NCBI GenBank assembly: GCA_964560875.1
Contig: CAZLMW010000159.1
Coordinates: forward strand, 1-16,233
Origin: CAZLMW01 sp964560875
Lineage (GTDB): Bacteria > Myxococcota_A > UBA9042
Reading direction: 5' to 3'
DNA length: 16,233 nucleotides
Below are positions 15,810 to 16,233 of the stretch, in pieces. The notes beneath the pieces were generated by a model that was not told where the DNA came from, searched no databases, and was given only the letters and a program-made list of their open reading frames with translations. The position numbers and the translations under genes were made by a program. Position 1 is the first letter of the stretch. Every line of letters begins with the position of its first letter.

Positions 15810-16179
15810 AAGCTGGCGCCGGGCAGGGCTGCGCGCGCCGCACCGTGCATCGACTTTTGGGCCTGGAAATCAAGCCCACGCACATTTCGGTGCAGATAGC
15901 CGAGCTATGAGAATGGGGTGACAACATGGGTGACAACAATCAGGGACGCGCGGCAACGGAAGGCAACGCGTCGCGACAGTAAGGCGCCGAAACGATGCTG
16001 GGCGACGCACCGACTCGCTTTTTTGCCGTGAATTCGGGGTTTGCGGCGTGGTAGCGTTGGGTCATGCGCAGGTCGGTCATCATCAGCGAAGGTGCAGCGG
16101 ACGACACGCAAGAGTCCGAGAATCAACGGCGGTTAGCGGCCGGCGCGCACAGCCAAAGTTTCCCACCTCAGCAGTGAGC
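15810..16179. other. intergenic tail without a convincing gene
   Basis: About 370 bp after the giant gene. No frame has both a ribosome site and a recognisable product; a 37-codon frame from ATG 16064 is the only tidy one and lacks support. The stretch has an imperfect tandem duplication of ATGGGGTGACAAC / ATGGGTGACAAC (15913-15937), a weak terminator candidate, and repeat copy 3 at its end. Confidence 0.6.
16002..16024 (+). terminator. weak terminator candidate
   Basis: Short stem GCGA (16002-16005) / TCGC (16015-16018) with a 9-base loop, followed by TTTTTT (16019-16024). The T run fits an intrinsic terminator for the giant gene, but the stem is only 4 bp and it lies almost 200 bp after the stop. 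Confidence 0.25.
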
Positions 16180-16232
16180 AGGGATAGAGGGCATGAAGAC
16201 GCTTCTGCTTTTCCCGGGCGGTTGTCATAACG
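16180..16232 (+). repeat. 53-bp direct repeat, copy 3 at sequence end
   Basis: Third identical copy, same orientation. With one extra base on each side it matches copy 2 over 55 bp (16179-16233), so the sequence ends exactly with the repeat. What follows it in the genome is not in the window. Confidence 0.95.
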
Positions 16233-16233
16233 A

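Noticed and set aside
15913..15937. Tandem GGGTGACAAC as an operator, related to the repeat's TGACAAC end on the opposite strand
   Set aside because: The shared core is only about 7 bases and no regulator or target gene is near.
16064..16177. 37-codon ORF starting MRRSVIISEG
   Set aside because: No ribosome site, no recognisable motif, and it ends just before the repeat; length is within chance.
4876..16232. Three identical repeats as a CRISPR array
   Set aside because: Spacing is about 0.87 kb and 10.3 kb, with genes between; no spacer-sized units and no cas genes.

Overview
The window is GC-rich bacterial DNA with tightly packed genes, and it looks like one complete assembled contig. Its first ~20 bases resemble the end of an Illumina adapter, and its last bases are a copy of a repeat found twice more inside. 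The likely source is an anaerobic, aromatic-degrading bacterium. The very large secreted lipoprotein with MopE-type CDGxDNDCDG motifs, Cys-rich repeats and a Ser/Gly/Asp linker is typical of Myxococcota, Bradymonadota or other former Deltaproteobacteria. That placement is inference from gene style only.

Region 1 (1-4876) is part of an anaerobic benzoyl-CoA degradation operon, all on the + strand: 6-oxocyclohex-1-ene-carbonyl-CoA hydrolase (bamA/oah, 5' end missing), cyclohexa-1,5-diene-carbonyl-CoA hydratase (dch), and the benzoyl-CoA reductase subunits bcrC, bcrB and the first ~104 codons of bcrA. Class I ATP-dependent benzoyl-CoA reductase dearomatises benzoyl-CoA to the 1,5-diene; Dch hydrates the diene; a dehydrogenase (not in the window) oxidises the product; BamA opens the ring. 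Dch/bcrC and bcrC/bcrB overlap by ATGA, as expected for translational coupling.

Region 2 (4876-5848) holds a complete CoA-type Nudix hydrolase gene and, convergent to it, only the last 70 codons of pntB (NAD(P) transhydrogenase beta subunit). It is bounded on both sides by copies of an identical ~53-bp direct repeat. The left copy cuts bcrA and the right copy cuts pntB.

Region 3 (5849-16178) has a ~770-bp leader with three strong hairpins and a plausible sigma70-type promoter. A single 3062-residue lipoprotein gene follows (GTG start at 6621, good Shine-Dalgarno, lipobox Cys38), then a ~370-bp tail without a convincing gene. The third repeat copy ends exactly at the last base.

The main point for a reader is that each internal repeat copy sits at a broken gene and the last copy is the end of the sequence. 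Either a short repeated element has joined unrelated segments in the genome, or the assembly has merged unrelated segments across it. Linkage between the three regions should therefore not be assumed. The most novel biology is the giant lipoprotein, which contains a paired-cysteine repeat of about 60 residues that I do not recognise as a named family.
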